A stretch of DNA of 64,000 nucleotides, from NCBI GenBank assembly GCA_030655015.1, contig JAURWJ010000101.1, positions 32,691-96,690 on the forward strand, read 5' to 3'. Shown here in pieces: positions 1 through 7,098 of the stretch. The position numbers were made by a program, and so were the translations under genes. Source of the DNA: Methylotenera sp. (GTDB lineage: Bacteria > Pseudomonadota > Gammaproteobacteria > Burkholderiales > Methylophilaceae). The notes under the pieces were generated by a model. It was not told the DNA's origin. It searched no databases and worked only from the letters and a program-made list of their open reading frames with translations. How positions within the stretch are numbered: position 1 is the stretch's first letter; the number at the start of each line of letters is the position of its first letter.

Positions 1-209
1 TCAGAACTCGCACCAGCTTCTAGTAAAGGCAGGGTGTTGATTAACACAGACTGATTGGGTATTAACTCTGCTGCTTGCTTTAGTTCAGCCAAAGCAGCGC
101 GCGCGGTAATGCACTGCTTTAATATTGCCTTGGTTTCAATATCTGCTTTAGGTGGCAGGGTAGGTAAAGATAAATAAGGTTGATTGGGTTGCCAAGGTTG
201 AGGTCTCAT
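1..209 (-). CDS. Fic family protein, N-terminal part (cut by window edge)
   Basis: The reverse strand reads from an ATG at 209-207 into a proline-rich start ([20 protein letters not shown]) followed by a helical stretch ending near [15 protein letters not shown] at the window edge. This is the usual start of Fic/DOC proteins with a Fic_N domain, which generally AMPylate target proteins through an HPFxxGNGR motif; that catalytic part lies outside the window. The gene is divergent from higB, and the 240 bp between them contain repeated TGTCGA-type palindromes. The family call rests on about 69 residues of the N-terminal region only. Confidence 0.6.
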   Translation of the reverse strand, partial: MRPQPWQPNQPYLSLPTLPPKADIETKAILKQCITARAALAELKQAAELIPNQSVLINTLPLLEAGASS

Positions 210-242
210 GTTTACAGCCTTATGTTTATATTTTTAAGTTTT

Positions 243-350
243 ATCGACATATTCTTAGTGTATGTCGATGCTGTCGACACGTCAATCTTTCATGTCGACG
301 ATTTTTTGTTTTATCGACACATGTAGAAGGTGTGTCGATTGTGTCGACAT
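243..350. promoter_or_regulatory. Array of TGTCGA palindromic boxes, two 70-bp-spaced composite units
   Basis: Two composite units have the same architecture: ATCGACAY, 11 bp, RTGTCGAT, 2 bp, TGTCGACA. Unit 1 is 243-250 / 262-269 / 272-279 and unit 2 is 313-320 / 332-339 / 342-349, exactly 70 bp apart. A further ATGTCGACG lies at 292-300. The array sits between the divergent Fic and higB genes, upstream of the higBA promoter, so an operator is the simplest reading. The same octamers recur at 10483-10541 before the PLD-helicase gene. The binding protein is unknown. Confidence 0.75.
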
Positions 351-399
351 AGGAAAACATAGGAGAATTTAACTATTACAGGCTAGTGCATAATACAAA

Positions 400-428
400 T
401 TGACATCCGTAACGTTACGCGTTACAGT
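400..428 (+). promoter_or_regulatory. higBA promoter with internal palindromic operator
   Basis: A consensus -35 box TTGACA (400-405) is followed after 17 bp by a -10-like TACAGT (423-428). The spacer holds the perfect palindrome GTAACGTTAC (409-418) and a further GTTAC (421-425). The higB ATG is at 451. A palindrome between -35 and -10 is the usual place for HigA to repress its own operon; that HigA binds here is inferred. Confidence 0.6.
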
Positions 429-450
429 AAATAGAAATGTAAATAAAAAA

Positions 451-729
451 ATGATTAAAACATTCAAACATAAGGGACTCAAAGACTTCTTTGAGAGTGG
501 AAGCAAAGCAGGGATAAGACCCGATCACGCTTCTAAATTAGGTCGCCAGTTGGCACGTTTAGGTAATGCAAAAGTAGCTGCCGATATGAATCTACCAGGA
601 TGGAGACTTCATTCGTTGGAAGGTGAGTTAGCTGGTCATTACTCTGTTACGGTAAACGGTAACTGGCGAATGACGTTTATGTTTGATGGTGAAGATGCGG
701 TCTTGGTGGATTATCAGGACTATCACTAG
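451..729 (+). CDS. higB: HigB-type toxin (RelE superfamily mRNA interferase)
   Basis: This 92-residue protein starts MIKTFKHKGLKDFFESGSK and contains the family's AxxLGRQLARLGNA and MNLPGWRLHSLEGELAGHYSVTVNGNWRMTF blocks, ending in VDYQDYH. HigB toxins are ribosome-dependent endoribonucleases that cleave mRNA during translation. The ATG at 451 is preferred over an upstream in-frame TTG at 400 because that TTG is part of the -35 hexamer. The gene is followed 14 bp later by higA, in the toxin-first order typical of HigBA. Length matches the family (about 92 aa). Confidence 0.92.
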   Translation: MIKTFKHKGLKDFFESGSKAGIRPDHASKLGRQLARLGNAKVAADMNLPGWRLHSLEGELAGHYSVTVNGNWRMTFMFDGEDAVLVDYQDYH

Positions 730-743
730 AAAGGATATTGAAT

Positions 744-1049
744 ATGAGCAGAATACATAATCCGCCCCATCCGGGCGAAACATTGAGGGAGGATATACTT
801 CCTGCGCTCGGCTTGAGTGTTACCGATGCTGCTGATCAGCTAGGCGTAGCACGTCCATCTTTATCGCGTGTGCTTAACGGACATGCTGCGATTTCTCCTG
901 AGATGGCATTACGCATAGAAAAATGGCTAGGCGTTGAGAATGGCGGCAGGGCTGATTTATGGTTAGCAGAGCAAGCCTCTTATGATCTATGGCAAGCAAG
1001 AAGTAAGTTCAATGCGAAGGTAAAGCCTGCTGAACTGTTGGTAGCTTAA
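744..1049 (+). CDS. higA: HigA-type antitoxin (XRE-family HTH)
   Basis: The protein has 101 residues. The start PPHPGETLREDILPALGLS and the HTH block VTDAADQLGVARPSLSRVLNGHAAISPEMALRIEKWLGV are diagnostic of HigA antitoxins, which neutralise HigB and repress the operon. The ATG at 744 has AAGGAT about 8 nt upstream; an in-frame TTG at 738 is less likely. It is co-transcribed with higB. The likely operator is the GTAACGTTAC palindrome in the higB promoter. The tail after about residue 85 (KFNAKVKPAELLVA) is the usual short extension. Confidence 0.92.
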   Translation: MSRIHNPPHPGETLREDILPALGLSVTDAADQLGVARPSLSRVLNGHAAISPEMALRIEKWLGVENGGRADLWLAEQASYDLWQARSKFNAKVKPAELLVA

Positions 1050-1054
1050 GATTG

Positions 1055-1195
1055 ATGAGGTTGTTAGACAGGATCACTAACAAAGACCTAACCCTGTTTT
1101 TCAATCTCTTTGAGCCAAAACCAAAACCCATTGAACCGCCAACTCCGCAACTAGTCGCTAAAAGGTTTCGTCAATTATTCATAGAGCATAGGTGA
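1055..1195 (+). CDS. Possible 46-aa ORF after higA, unrecognised
   Basis: An ATG six bases after the higA stop opens a 46-codon frame. The product has a hydrophobic start (LTLFFNLFE), a Pro/Lys-rich centre (PKPKPIEPPTPQL) and a basic end (AKRFRQLFIEHR). No good Shine-Dalgarno is visible. It could be a real small protein in the higBA transcript, the remnant of a longer gene, or chance. No function is assigned. Confidence 0.22.
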   Translation: MRLLDRITNKDLTLFFNLFEPKPKPIEPPTPQLVAKRFRQLFIEHR

Positions 1196-1377
1196 AAGTG
1201 TTTAAAAAGCACTTACGATTTCATAATAAAAATAGGATGACTCAAATTGACTAAGTGCAGAATAGAAGATTGCTCCCTTAATATCTTTGCAAATTATACC
1301 GAGTGCGTGCTTCATTGCGAAAAGCATGATTATCATGGAATTATTTTTATAAGCATAAGCATAAGCTGCAAATGAAA

Positions 1378-1403
1378 ACGCCCCAATCTCTCGAAAGGGG
1401 CGT
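1378..1403. terminator. Hairpin terminator at the left element boundary
   Basis: The perfect 7-bp stem ACGCCCC (1378-1384) / GGGGCGT (1397-1403) with a 12-nt loop is followed by TCTTTATT on the plus strand; on the minus strand it is followed by TTTTC. The flank and loop resemble the terminator just beyond the tRNA-Met gene at 30191-30214, so this is probably a diverged copy of a tRNA-Met terminator left at an attachment junction. Confidence 0.6.
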
Positions 1404-1422
1404 CTTTATTGGTGGGAAAGAG
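1400..1422. repeat. Candidate left attachment remnant (tRNA-Met 3'-end-like)
   Basis: The stretch 1400-1422 matches 30212-30235, the last bases of tRNA-Met plus 10 bases beyond it, with a single one-base deletion (GCGTCTTTATTGGTGG then GAAAGAG). Similarity stops where the tRNA T-arm would begin. Together with the GTTACCCC repeats 60 bp further on, it is the best candidate for the outer end of the first element. It is short and imperfect, so the boundary is tentative. Confidence 0.45.
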
Positions 1423-1483
1423 TCAACCAAACATGATCTTGTAGGCCTTTATCTATATGGGTTTAAGTATTTATAAAAAATAT

Positions 1484-1504
1484 GTTACCCCTAAAGTTAC
1501 CCCA
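1484..1504 (+). repeat. GTTACCCC direct repeats, left arm-type sites of the first integrase
   Basis: GTTACCCC, one base, AAAGTTACCCCA occurs here. Nearly the same block (GTTACCCC, two bases, AAAGTTACCCCA) lies at 21989-22010, just upstream of the integrase that reads leftwards from 21949. Repeats of this kind at both ends of an integrated element are typical arm-type binding sites of tyrosine integrases. Confidence 0.55.
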
Positions 1505-1611
1505 AACGTCTTAAACTCTTCAAAGCTTTGCGTAATATTTAAAGCTAATTTTACCCTAATTCAGATTTAGAATGTAGCGTATATGTCAGCTTATGTTCAT
1601 TAATTATAATG

Positions 1612-1697
1612 GTTCACGTAACGTGAACATTAAATATAGCTGAACAACAGTCTTGACGTCAACGTTCAATTTAATGTAATGTTCACGTTTCGTGAAC
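1612..1697. promoter_or_regulatory. Pair of GTTCACG palindromes upstream of the AbiE-like operon
   Basis: Two 17-bp palindromes are present: GTTCACGT-A-ACGTGAAC at 1612-1628 and GTTCACG-TTT-CGTGAAC at 1681-1697, with additional GTTCA half-sites between them. The second lies 21 bp before the abiEi-like ATG. AbiEi antitoxins are known to repress their own promoters by binding inverted repeats, so these are probable autoregulatory operators. Confidence 0.7.
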
Positions 1698-1718
1698 AAA
1701 ATAATTTTTTGAACAAAA

Positions 1719-2780
1719 ATGGAATTACATCACATAAAAGAAAAAGACATGCTCGATCAGGCGATAGATGCCCTGAGGCAAACTGCTGGGTTAGATATTG
1801 AGGTGATTGAATATGAGCCCGCAGCTAGGAATGCGCGTGCAGATGCGTACATCAATATTGTGCATAACAACAATCATTATGAATTTGTAGTTGAGGTAAA
1901 GAATGTTGATCGCTTTGCAACGGTTGCTCAGGTTAAACATCAATTAGAAGGTTATGACAAAGCGCCATTACTTATCGCACCTAAGCTGACAGATGCAGCA
2001 GCTAATAACTGTAAAGAGCTAGGCCTAAATTTTATTGATTTGGCGGGTAACGCTTATATTAATGAGCCAGGACTGTTCATTTTTATTAAAGGCCAAAAGC
2101 AAGAGTTAAATCAGAACAACCCAATAAACTACTTCAAAGGCAACAAAGCACTTACACCTACCAATTTGCGTATGGTGTTTGCGTTATTGTGCAATCCTGA
2201 AATGTTGAATGCGCCTTATCGTGAAATCGCCAAAGTGGCAGGTATTGCATTGGGTGCAGTGGGCTGGGGGTTTAATGACCTAGCCGCAAGAGCAATGACG
2301 CTTGGGGATGGAAAAAAAAACAATCGTGTATTCATTCAGCAAGAAAAGCTTATTCAAGAATGGGTGACAAACTACCCAATTAAATTACGCCCCAAATTAA
2401 ACCCAAGACGGTTCAAGGCAAATAATCTGGATTGGTGGCAGCATCTGGATGTTAAGCAATACGAAGCGCAATGGGGTGGTGAAGTGGCTGCTGATAGACT
2501 AACACACTATCTAAAGCCAAACTTTTACACTTTGTACTTGCATGGAAAAGATATAAAAAAGAATACGAATAAGTTAATTGTAGAAAATAGGCTTGTGCCA
2601 GATAGCAATGGTGATATTGAGTTATTAGAAGCTTTTTGGGATTTTGATGACGCTGATTTTTTACCAGAGACTGTACCCACTTTGTTAGTCTATGCAGACC
2701 TTATTGCAAGCAATGACCCACGTAACTTAGAGACGGCAAAAATGATTTATGACAGGTTAATCCAACATGCAAATAATTAA
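1719..2780 (+). CDS. AbiEi-like type IV antitoxin with nuclease-like N-terminus
   Basis: This 353-residue protein has a central wHTH-like region around residues 140-200 (TPTNLRMVFALLCNPEMLNAPYREIAKVAGIALGAVGWGFNDL), as in AbiEi-family transcriptional antitoxins. Before it is a domain with D42 and E59-V-K61, an arrangement reminiscent of PD-(D/E)xK nuclease folds. Its last 14 bp overlap the start of the AbiEii-like gene, so the two are translationally coupled. AbiEi neutralises and represses the nucleotidyltransferase toxin. Two strong palindromes upstream fit autoregulation. There is no obvious Shine-Dalgarno at the chosen ATG. Whether the nuclease-like half is active is unknown. Confidence 0.7.
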   Translation: MELHHIKEKDMLDQAIDALRQTAGLDIEVIEYEPAARNARADAYINIVHNNNHYEFVVEVKNVDRFATVAQVKHQLEGYDKAPLLIAPKLTDAAANNCKELGLNFIDLAGNAYINEPGLFIFIKGQKQELNQNNPINYFKGNKALTPTNLRMVFALLCNPEMLNAPYREIAKVAGIALGAVGWGFNDLAARAMTLGDGKKNNRVFIQQEKLIQEWVTNYPIKLRPKLNPRRFKANNLDWWQHLDVKQYEAQWGGEVAADRLTHYLKPNFYTLYLHGKDIKKNTNKLIVENRLVPDSNGDIELLEAFWDFDDADFLPETVPTLLVYADLIASNDPRNLETAKMIYDRLIQHANN

Positions 2781-3639
2781 ACCTATTAAGCCAGTTGGTG
2801 TACTTACAGTTGAAATTGTGCGTGAAATAAGCGCGGTAAGCAAAGCACTGGGGGTAGAGTTGCTGCTGGTTGGCGCACAGGCAAAAGTGATTTTGTTAGA
2901 AAATATCCACGGATTAAACCCTGGCCGCGCAACAGGCGATATTGATTTTGCCTTTGCGGTTGAAAGTTGGGATCAATTCCACCAAATTAAGCAAAGCTTA
3001 ATCGCCACAGGCAAGTTTAAAGCGCTGTCAAAAGTAAAACAAAGGCTAGTCTATCAATCTAGCTTAATTGAGCATGGTTTTGTTGTAGATATTATCCCCT
3101 TTGGTAAAGTGCAGGATGATAACAACATGATTGCATGGCCGCCCGAGCTAGATGTGGTGATGAGTGTAAGCGGCTATCAAGAGGCACTAGAGTCTGCGCT
3201 ATTGGTAGAGCTAGATTCCGACTTAGCCATTAAAGTGGTCTCGCTGGCTGGGCTAGCAATATTAAAGATATTTGCGTGGTCTGAGCGTGGCACAGTAACA
3301 GAGAATAAAGATGCGCTTGATTTACTCACACTGCTACGCTCATACAATGAGGCTGGTAACAAAGACAGAATTTATGAAGTTCCAGCGCCAGAGGATTTAG
3401 ATGCTATGAATTACGACCCAGAGTTGATGGGTGCTTGGCTACTTGGTTACGATGTGGCAGCCATAGCTGACCAAAGCACCATTGAAACAATGGCTGGGCT
3501 TATTGAAAGCAAAAAAGAAAACCTGATAGTGCAGATAGCCAAATCACTGCCAGGGAATGATGGTGCTTTAGATTTTGCTGAAGCCTTGCTATCAAGTTTC
3601 ACGCATGGCGTTCAGCAAGCGACTACAAAGAAAAATTAA
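2767..3639 (+). CDS. AbiEii-like nucleotidyltransferase toxin
   Basis: The protein has 290 residues. An early GAQAKVILLE segment and G57-D58-I59-D60 form the core of a DNA-polymerase-beta-like nucleotidyltransferase; a later KVVSLAGLAILKIFAWSER stretch fits the AbiEii/AbiGii family. Known AbiEii proteins are toxins that transfer nucleotides to RNA (tRNA in MenT relatives) and give abortive phage resistance when released from AbiEi. The 14-bp overlap with the upstream gene supports a bicistronic type IV toxin-antitoxin unit. It lies at the left end of the mobilizable element and converges with the methyltransferase gene, 3 bp apart. Confidence 0.78.
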   Translation: MQIIKPIKPVGVLTVEIVREISAVSKALGVELLLVGAQAKVILLENIHGLNPGRATGDIDFAFAVESWDQFHQIKQSLIATGKFKALSKVKQRLVYQSSLIEHGFVVDIIPFGKVQDDNNMIAWPPELDVVMSVSGYQEALESALLVELDSDLAIKVVSLAGLAILKIFAWSERGTVTENKDALDLLTLLRSYNEAGNKDRIYEVPAPEDLDAMNYDPELMGAWLLGYDVAAIADQSTIETMAGLIESKKENLIVQIAKSLPGNDGALDFAEALLSSFTHGVQQATTKKN

Positions 3640-3642
3640 AAA

Positions 3643-6600
3643 CTAAATTTTAATAGCGTTATATTCGACTTCAGATATCGCAAAGTCTGGATCGATGGTT
3701 TTAATATCGATGTAGGAAAGTTTAAATAATCGAAATATGAACCCATCAAGGATGGTTTCGTCAACGGAGGTACTCTGACCAAGGTTTAATTTTTCAATTA
3801 TTTTTTCTGTAAGATTACTTATGAACAAACCTTGTTGAGAGTTAATTTTTGGAAGAGGTAATTTTTTTGCGTTCTCAATTAATATTTTTTGAAAAGTATT
3901 TTTCTCTGGATCAGTAAACTTGTATTTGTGATAAAAGTTTATTAATTTAGAGTTTATTAAACCGCATAGTAACTTGACACTTAATTCAGAGTTTTCTTTC
4001 TCAACAATAGCAAATCCAATTTGTGTATGAAATAACTTTTGATCACAATAGCCAGCATGTATTCCAGTTGAGTTACTAGAAACTATTTGCCTCACAATAA
4101 CTCTTGGCCTTGTGAAAAAGTATTTTTTTCTCGGGGCACCTAGCCAATCACCATATTTTAGATATTCGCTAACTTGACCGTGAACGACATATCTTGAAAT
4201 ACTTTGACCAGAAATTAAAGGAACCCAAGTTTCATCGATAGGGAAGTCCGAATGAAATTCCTTGTTTTTGATTAGCGACTCGGAATGGCCTCTGTACTTA
4301 TCATAAGGCGTAATGCCCAAAGAGAAATCGAATTTGTCAGAGAAACACTTTTCCATTGATTGGTCAATTTTCTCCAAAAGTTGCTGACCAATATCATTGC
4401 AAAATATGTTAAATCTGAATTGAGAGTCCAGTTTCCAATTTTTTAGAGAGATATCTTGAAACTCTATGTTTTCGAAATCAATTTTTGAATCATTTTTATA
4501 ATATGCCACTAAAGCATTTTTATCATTTTTGTCTTTGATTGCTTCAAATATTATGGTTTCAACAATTGCATTTTCGAAAATATCGTCTGGAAGTTTGATA
4601 ATTTTATGTACATGATCAACAACAAGTTCCCTTACTTTTTGGTAAGAGCTGTTCATTAATAACGAGTTGGGAACGATAAAACTTATTACTCCATTTGGTT
4701 TAAGCAGCTTCCAGGATTGCTCAATGAATATTGCATATAGATTAATTCTATTAACAGCAGTATTAAATTTAGATGTTAATGTTTTAACAAAGTTAGGCTC
4801 TAAGTTCTTAATGTCAACATAAGGTGGATTAGCAATAATGATGTCAAAGCCATTCCTGCCCGCAACATCATTATTCATAATCTCTGCAAAATTTAACTGC
4901 CAATCAAAAAACTCTAAGGTTTTATCTTGCTTAGATTTGAGTAGCTGAAGATTGCTAATTTGTTGCTTCCAACCCTCAGTTTGTAAGTACCGCTCAGTTT
5001 GCGCGGAGATTGCTTTGCTATTCCCTGCAGGTTTTGTAACTACACCTTTACTTTGAATCATCAAACTTAATTGCTCATTCAGCAAATCAATTTTTAAATC
5101 ACGGATTTTTGTTGCATGATCTTTTTTTCTTGTACTTGGATCAAAAAATTCTTTTTGTAGTTGAGTTAATTGATTCAAGATGATTTGAATACTTTTGGTT
5201 TCTTGTTCACCAAAAATATCAAAAGTTGTATTTTTCTTAACGCTCCAGTCAATTTCAATGACATCATCGCCAAGTTTACTAATGAGGCTATTGCCCACCA
5301 CAATTTTATAATCTAAATTAGGTAAAGGTTGTGGCTCTGGCTCATCCACCACTAAGCTTAGCCAGAAGCGCAAGCGTGCGATATCAACTGCGCCGCGTTC
5401 AATATCTACGCCATATATACTGTTTTGGATAATATTGAGTTTTACTTTTGCGGGCTCAAAGCTTGTTAAGTCACCATGCGTAAATGTGTGTATGGTTTGT
5501 TTGGCGGTAAAAATCTCTAGCAATAATCCCATGGGGAAAGCGCCTGAGCCAATCGCTGGGTCGCAAATTTTTACTTTATCTAAAGCCTCATTAAACTCAG
5601 CAGCATGTTCAATCACAGCTTGTTTATCTTCATCACTTAGTTGTTTTTTAAGTAGTTTTTCAATCAAACTACGGTTAATTACTTTGCTGTTTTCTTGTCC
5701 AGGTTGTGCAACCTCTAATACACCTTGCCCAGTGCGGCCTTCATTGACGGATAGAAAGTTTGCCTGTTGAGCGTTATCAAAGCTGATAAAAGTATCTTGT
5801 TGCACCTGATAATTTTTGCCTTCAAACCAAGTGGTGAGGTATTCAATCAGGCTTTCTTGGCACATGTAGTGCACAATTTCTTTAGGCGTGTAGAAAGCAC
5901 CTTTATCTTTGTTATCTTCTAGCAAGTTTTCAAATATATGCCCCAGCATTTCTGGGTCAACCGCTACGGTGTGGTCATTAGGGTCATCTTCATAAATGGT
6001 GAAGTTGTATTGATCAAAAAAAGCAAAAAGGTCTTTAAATAATTCAGCCTCAAATATTAGGCCACGTTGACTCGGGTTATCTTCTTCAAACAAGCCGCCA
6101 TTTAGGTAGGGAACGCGTGTTTTCTCGCCAGGGATGATTTCTGCTAAGTCATCTGGCCGTGGTTGGTTGAGTGTTTCAAAAAATAACTTACTTAAATACT
6201 CACTATAAAAAATACTTGGGTTGCGGCAATTAGCCAGTAAGCGGCTTATAAAGTCTGGTTTTCCGTTACCCCATTTGTCGTGAAGCGGAACGCCTAGCCA
6301 GCCCTTTTTTTGAATAAAGTATAAGAAAACAATGCGGCCAAGCAGCTTTTTACAAAAGTCACGTACATCTTTTTCATTATTATTGAAAATAGTAGTGAGT
6401 TGCGTGTTGGGCGCATGCTTAACAACTTCTTCCCATTTGCCTGCAATTTTTTCTAGGCGCTTGCCAGTTAAAAATTGTACAAAATCTTGGTAGTGATCTT
6501 TGTAAGTGTCAAAAAACTCCTTAGACATTTTTTCAACAGAGAAGGCTTCTTTAATGTCATCAAGCGTGGCATTGCTTGCCTTATCTTGCAGCTTGCTAAA

Positions 6601-7083
6601 CTGGATTGCGGCTGTACGGCAAGATTCATTTTCACCAAGCACATAGGTGTAGCGTTTAGGTTCTGTTTTATTGTCTACATATTCGCCAGCCTCATTAAAG
6701 GTTTTGAGTTCTGACACATAGCTAAAACGCCAGCTTTTGTCTTGTGGGTGGTGGTAAACAATAAATGCTGCGTCTTGTTGTTTCCAGTGCGGTTTTAACA
6801 GGTTACGCAAGCCTACACGGTTGCGCTCTAATACAACATTGTCTGCCAGTGTTACTTCATATACCGCAATGTTTCTGCTGATACCATTTTCGATAATATT
6901 GATGCTACCAATATGAAGTGCTTGGTTTGCTACAGTCGCGTTAATGCCTAGTAATTGCGTTGGATTGCTAAAAAAGTTGCTGCTAGTAAACAGCTCACTT
7001 AAAAAAGTTTTCCAGCGTGTACTGTTGTATTCAGCTTTTAATATGTGCTGTATTGCTGAGATTTTTTCTTCTTGAGTTGCCAT
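3643..7083 (-). CDS. Eco57I-type N6-adenine DNA methyltransferase (large RM/defence protein)
   Basis: This 1146-residue protein has an SAM-binding motif I (CDPAIGSGAFPMGLL, near residue 505) and a catalytic NPPY motif (IIANPPYVDIKN, near residue 750), the signature of gamma-class N6-adenine methyltransferases of the Eco57I type. A long N-terminal region (1-400) carries GHIFENLLEDNKDKGAFYTPKEIVHYM, the usual segment preceding the MTase core. The C-terminal third, with PRVIVRQI and a LLCGLINSKLINFYHKYKF segment, resembles target-recognition/TaqI-like specificity regions. It lies 15 bp downstream of the PLD-helicase gene on the same strand, so the pair is likely one operon in which this protein marks self DNA. 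No nuclease motif is evident in it. Confidence 0.85.
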   Translation of the reverse strand: MATQEEKISAIQHILKAEYNSTRWKTFLSELFTSSNFFSNPTQLLGINATVANQALHIGSINIIENGISRNIAVYEVTLADNVVLERNRVGLRNLLKPHWKQQDAAFIVYHHPQDKSWRFSYVSELKTFNEAGEYVDNKTEPKRYTYVLGENESCRTAAIQFSKLQDKASNATLDDIKEAFSVEKMSKEFFDTYKDHYQDFVQFLTGKRLEKIAGKWEEVVKHAPNTQLTTIFNNNEKDVRDFCKKLLGRIVFLYFIQKKGWLGVPLHDKWGNGKPDFISRLLANCRNPSIFYSEYLSKLFFETLNQPRPDDLAEIIPGEKTRVPYLNGGLFEEDNPSQRGLIFEAELFKDLFAFFDQYNFTIYEDDPNDHTVAVDPEMLGHIFENLLEDNKDKGAFYTPKEIVHYMCQESLIEYLTTWFEGKNYQVQQDTFISFDNAQQANFLSVNEGRTGQGVLEVAQPGQENSKVINRSLIEKLLKKQLSDEDKQAVIEHAAEFNEALDKVKICDPAIGSGAFPMGLLLEIFTAKQTIHTFTHGDLTSFEPAKVKLNIIQNSIYGVDIERGAVDIARLRFWLSLVVDEPEPQPLPNLDYKIVVGNSLISKLGDDVIEIDWSVKKNTTFDIFGEQETKSIQIILNQLTQLQKEFFDPSTRKKDHATKIRDLKIDLLNEQLSLMIQSKGVVTKPAGNSKAISAQTERYLQTEGWKQQISNLQLLKSKQDKTLEFFDWQLNFAEIMNNDVAGRNGFDIIIANPPYVDIKNLEPNFVKTLTSKFNTAVNRINLYAIFIEQSWKLLKPNGVISFIVPNSLLMNSSYQKVRELVVDHVHKIIKLPDDIFENAIVETIIFEAIKDKNDKNALVAYYKNDSKIDFENIEFQDISLKNWKLDSQFRFNIFCNDIGQQLLEKIDQSMEKCFSDKFDFSLGITPYDKYRGHSESLIKNKEFHSDFPIDETWVPLISGQSISRYVVHGQVSEYLKYGDWLGAPRKKYFFTRPRVIVRQIVSSNSTGIHAGYCDQKLFHTQIGFAIVEKENSELSVKLLCGLINSKLINFYHKYKFTDPEKNTFQKILIENAKKLPLPKINSQQGLFISNLTEKIIEKLNLGQSTSVDETILDGFIFRLFKLSYIDIKTIDPDFAISEVEYNAIKI

Positions 7084-7098
7084 ATTTATTTGCTTAAT

